From: Streptomyces sp. NBC_00691
GTDB lineage: Bacteria > Actinomycetota > Actinomycetes > Streptomycetales > Streptomycetaceae
Length of the DNA: 64,000 nucleotides
Reading direction: 5' to 3'
NCBI RefSeq assembly: GCF_036226665.1
Contig: NZ_CP109007.1
Location: 1,798,001 to 1,862,000, forward strand
Shown here: one piece after another, positions 61,405 through 64,000 of the stretch
Layout of the letters: each line of letters begins with the position of its first letter
Position numbering within the stretch: the first letter of the stretch is position 1
The notes under the pieces: generated by a model
The model's input: only the letters and a program-made list of their open reading frames with translations
Databases searched by the model: none
Told to the model about the DNA's origin: nothing
Made by a program: the position numbers and the translations under genes

Positions 61405-62219
61405 GCACCGCTCTCGTCCAGGAGCAGGGAGCCCGCCCGGTGAGCACCGCTCTCGTCCACGACGGGACGGCCGTCCTCGGCCGCCATCTGCTGCGCATCC
61501 GGCACGCGCCCGCGATCACCGTGATGACACAGACGATGCCGGTCGTGTTCCTGCTGTTCTTCGGGTACGTGTTCGGCAGCGCGCTCGCCATGCCGGGCGC
61601 CGAGTACCGGTCCCACCTGGTGCCGGGCCTGCTCGTCGCGACGGCGGCCGGGGGCCTGATGACCGGTATGTTCCAGGCTGCCCAGGACGCCCACCGGGGC
61701 GTCATGGACCGCTTCCGGACCATGCCCGTGAGCCGGTCCGCCGTCCCGCTCGGGCAGGCCCTCGCCGACCTTGTGACCGCCGCCGTCGGCACCGTGCCGC
61801 TCCTCCTGGTCGGGCTCGCGATGGGCTGGCGGATCGAGGGGCCGGTGCCGGAGGCCCTGGGCGCCTTCGGCCTGCTGCTGCTCTTCCGTCTCGCGACGAC
61901 CTGGGTGGGCATCCTGCTCGGCCTCGCGTCGAAGAGCGAGGAGGCGGCGGGTCAGCTGGGCAGCGCCACCTTCATGCTGCCGCTGCTCTCCAACGCGTAC
62001 ATCCCGACCGACGGCATGCCGGGCTGGCTGCGCACGGTCGCCGAGTGGAACCCGATCTCGGCGGTGACGACGGCGGTACGGGTCCTCTTCGGGAACGCGC
62101 CCGCCCCGGCCGACGCGGCCTGGCCGGTGGCCCACCCGGTGGCGGGAGCGCTGATCTGGTCGCTGGGCCTGATCGCCGTCTTCGCCCCGCTCGCGGTCCG
62201 CCGCTACACCCGGGGCTGA
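61401..62219 (+). CDS. DrrB-type ABC-2 permease
   Basis: A 272-residue membrane protein with six predicted helices, the ABC-2 type. After a soluble N-terminus come ITVMTQTMPVVFLLFFGYVF, the EYRSHLVPGLLVATAAGG extracellular block, MDRFRTMPVSRSAVPLGQAL and the RTVAEWNPISAVTTAVR motif, matching the DrrB daunorubicin exporter family. It forms the channel of the exporter with the ATPase, to which it is translationally coupled (ATGA). The substrate is likely a hydrophobic natural product or drug; none can be named. Confidence 0.9.
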
Positions 62220-62293
62220 CGGCCCCGGGCCCCTCACGGGGTGACATGCCCCCGGGTGACAAGGACCGGCCCCGCAGGGTAGGCAGGGCTTTC

Positions 62294-63490
62294 ATGAGCA
62301 CTCAGCCACTCCCCCTCGAAGGCATCACGGTCGTCGCCGTCGAGCAGGCCGTCGCCGCCCCGTTCGCCACCCGGCAGCTCGCCGACCTCGGCGCCCGCGT
62401 CGTCAAGATCGAGCGCCCCGACGGCGGCGACTTCGCCCGGGGGTACGACACCGCCGCGCGGGGCCTCGCCTCCCACTTCGTGTGGTGCAACCGGGGCAAG
62501 GAGTCCGTGGCGGTCGACCTCAAGGACCCGCGCGGTCTCGCCCTCGCCCGGCGGCTGGTCGCCGGCGCGGACGTCTTCGTGCAGAACCTCGCGCAGGGGG
62601 CGGCGGCCCGGCTCGGCCTCGACGCCGCCACGCTGTGTGCCGCGCATCCGCGGCTGATCGCGGTGGACGTCTCCGGGTACGGGGCGGAGGGACCATACGC
62701 GCACAAGCGGGCGTACGACATGCTCGTCCAGTGCGAGGCGGGTCTCGTGTCGGTGACCGGGACGCCGGGGCAGCCGGTCAAGTCCGGGATCCCGGCGGCG
62801 GACATCGCCGCCGGGATGTACGCCTTCTCCGGTGTCCTCGCCGCGCTCGTCCGGCGCGGCACGACCGGCCGGGGCGGGCCGGTGGAGGTCTCCCTGCTCG
62901 ACTCGCTCGCCGAGTGGATGGGGCACCCGTTGCATTACGGCATGCATGGGGGTACGCCCCCGGCGCGAACGGGGCTCGCGCACGCGGTGATCGCCCCGTA
63001 CGACGCCTATCCGACGGCGGACGGCGGTCTGGTGCTGCTCTCCGTGCAGAACGACCGGGAGTGGCGACGGCTCGCCGAGCGGGTCATCGGCCGCCCGGAC
63101 CTGGCCGACCACCCGGCCTTCGCGACGAACACGGCCCGGGTGGCGGGTCGGGCGGCGACGGACGCGGCGGTCGCCGGCGCGCTGGCCCCGCTGACGGCGC
63201 CGGAGGCGCTGGCCCGGCTCGACGCGGCGGGCATCGCCTGCGCCCGGCTCAACTCGGTCGCGGAGCTGGCGGACCACCCCCAGCTGACGGCCCGTGACCG
63301 CTGGCGGGAGGTCGCATCGCAGGTCGGGCCGCTGCGTTCGCTGCTGCCGCCGATCGTCTTCCCGGACGCGCCGGAGCCGCGCATGGACCGGATCCCGTCC
63401 CTCGGACAGGACACCGACGAGGTGCTCGGGGGACTCGGGGTGGCGGAGGCGGAGGTGAAGGAGCTGAGGACCGCGGGGGTGATCGCCTGA
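62294..63490 (+). CDS. CaiB/BaiF-type class III CoA-transferase
   Basis: A 398-residue class III CoA-transferase of normal length. VAVEQAVAAPFATRQLADLGARVVKIE at the N-terminus (listed here as the family opening), GGDFARGYD, NRGKESVAVDLKDP and the catalytic Asp142 in KRAYDMLVQCEAGL (the conserved YD motif) are seen. It moves CoA between carboxylic acids, for example succinyl-CoA to a substrate acid. No partner catabolic gene is adjacent, so the acid is unknown. The ATG at 62294 is preferred; an open frame to 62045 runs through the ABC permease. It lies 74 bases after the exporter. Confidence 0.88.
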   Translation: MSTQPLPLEGITVVAVEQAVAAPFATRQLADLGARVVKIERPDGGDFARGYDTAARGLASHFVWCNRGKESVAVDLKDPRGLALARRLVAGADVFVQNLAQGAAARLGLDAATLCAAHPRLIAVDVSGYGAEGPYAHKRAYDMLVQCEAGLVSVTGTPGQPVKSGIPAADIAAGMYAFSGVLAALVRRGTTGRGGPVEVSLLDSLAEWMGHPLHYGMHGGTPPARTGLAHAVIAPYDAYPTADGGLVLLSVQNDREWRRLAERVIGRPDLADHPAFATNTARVAGRAATDAAVAGALAPLTAPEALARLDAAGIACARLNSVAELADHPQLTARDRWREVASQVGPLRSLLPPIVFPDAPEPRMDRIPSLGQDTDEVLGGLGVAEAEVKELRTAGVIA

Positions 63491-63663
63491 GGGCCGTGCG
63501 GGGTCGGGCCCGCGGCCGGGTACGACTGATCGCCGGACGGGCGGGGACACGTCCGGCGACGTCGCAGTCGTGCGGCCAGGCAGTTGTGCGGTCGGAGTCG
63601 TACGGGCGACCGGGCGGTGGCGGGCGGGAACCTCGGGGTTGCTCGGCCCGCTGCGCCCGGCTC

Positions 63664-63936
63664 CTAGCGGCGCGTTCCGAAGAGGGAACGGCGCAGGCGG
63701 CGGAGCGGGGCGAAGAGCGAGACCCGCGCGCTGCGGCTACGGTGCCCGTGCACCGGCACCTCGGGCGTACGCGAGGTCAGTTCACGCATCAGCAGTGTCG
63801 CCTCGGCCACCTCTCGCTGGGGCAGGGCGGGACCGCCGAGCACCGCGAGATGACGGTCGAGCCGCGAACTCGTCGCGCTGCTCCCGCAGGTGATGGCAGG
63901 CACTCGCGGCCTGCTGCGCATTGCTATCTGTTCCAT
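63664..63936 (-). CDS. Small basic hypothetical protein
   Basis: A 90-residue protein with no recognised family. The N-terminal half has a MEQIAMRSRPRVPAITCGSS opening and a RLDRHLAVLGG strand; the C-terminal 25 residues are highly basic (RSRSARVSLFAPLRRLRRSL then FGTRR). The ATG at 63936 has GGGGAG close by and is preferred to a GTG at 63948. Similar short basic proteins are common in Streptomyces, but function is unknown. Codon usage fits a real gene; a false frame cannot be ruled out. Confidence 0.55.
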   Translation of the reverse strand: MEQIAMRSRPRVPAITCGSSATSSRLDRHLAVLGGPALPQREVAEATLLMRELTSRTPEVPVHGHRSRSARVSLFAPLRRLRRSLFGTRR

Positions 63937-64000
63937 GTCACTCCCCACCCGTACAAGGGCACCCGACCCAGGGCAGGTTAACCCTATCGCCCCGCGGTGA
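63937..64000 (-). other. Leader of the small basic protein gene, cut by the window end
   Basis: The sequence has a purine-rich ribosome site (GGGGAG) and an AT-richer GGTTAACCCTAT stretch (about 63976-63987) that may be promoter sequence. No gene is seen. Confidence 0.3.

Overview
The window is a contiguous piece of a high-GC actinobacterial chromosome, almost certainly Streptomyces. Third codon positions are nearly all G or C, GTG starts and ATGA/GTGA stop-start overlaps are common, TTA codons are nearly absent, and there is a mycothiol-dependent formaldehyde dehydrogenase, a class F sortase, a ScbR/ArpA-type regulator and eight TetR-family regulators. No tRNA, rRNA, CRISPR array, transposase or prophage was seen. 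The region looks like accessory, catabolic or arm-proximal chromosome built from many short, locally regulated operons.

Layout. 1-2.2 kb: end of an RluA-type pseudouridine synthase and a mycothiol formaldehyde-detoxification pair. 2.3-7.2 kb: an amino acid permease and the gluconate module (GntR regulator, kinase, permease) with a palindromic operator. 7.3-10.5 kb: a steroid-type redox module (KstD-like flavoprotein, TetR, 3alpha/20beta-hydroxysteroid dehydrogenase). 10.5-15.2 kb: NUDIX hydrolase, two DUF202 membrane proteins, a quinone oxidoreductase, a metallo-beta-lactamase-fold (MBL) hydrolase and glucarate dehydratase. 15.3-19.2 kb: a split ACAD10/11-like kinase plus acyl-CoA dehydrogenase operon, a TetR gene and an SDR gene, apparently sharing one operator type. 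19.4-25.2 kb: Tat-exported NamZ-like muramidase, secreted erythromycin-esterase-family protein with a TTA codon, alpha/beta hydrolase, zinc-ribbon protein and a BKACE enzyme. 25.2-33.9 kb: SoxR and several TetR/target pairs (MaoC hydratase, acyl-CoA dehydrogenase, two DMT transporters) plus the TTA-containing ScbR-like regulator.

35.7-42.0 kb holds the highlight: a tightly overlapping operon whose first five genes match, in order and family, the roh genes for azomycin (2-nitroimidazole). They are a PLP-dependent arginine oxidase/hydroxylase (RohP), a PIN-fold-like protein (RohQ), a DHDPS-type retro-aldolase (RohR), a heme-oxygenase-like diiron N-oxygenase (RohS) and a Rieske protein (RohT). 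They continue without a gap into an NCS1 cytosine-permease-like transporter and a VanB-type FAD/[2Fe-2S] reductase, so a nucleobase-type transporter and a full NAD(P)H-flavin-Fe/S-Rieske electron chain are co-transcribed with the N-oxygenase. Strong hairpins lie on both sides of the unit.

42-64 kb: Zn alcohol and aldehyde dehydrogenases, a class F sortase with a glycine/asparagine-repeat surface protein lacking an LPXTG motif, a CitMHS transporter, a molybdopterin oxidoreductase with its TetR, a NosD-like beta-helix/cupredoxin lipoprotein/polytopic membrane trio, homogentisate dioxygenase with a GntR regulator, an orphan type ISP specificity domain, a TetR-controlled drug-type ABC exporter with twin operators (one inside the coding sequence), a CaiB-type CoA transferase and a small basic protein.

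A recurring theme is local repressor logic: at least seven regulator/target sets carry recognisable inverted repeats, several of them duplicated. All functional calls rest on reading motifs and recalling families; no database search was run.
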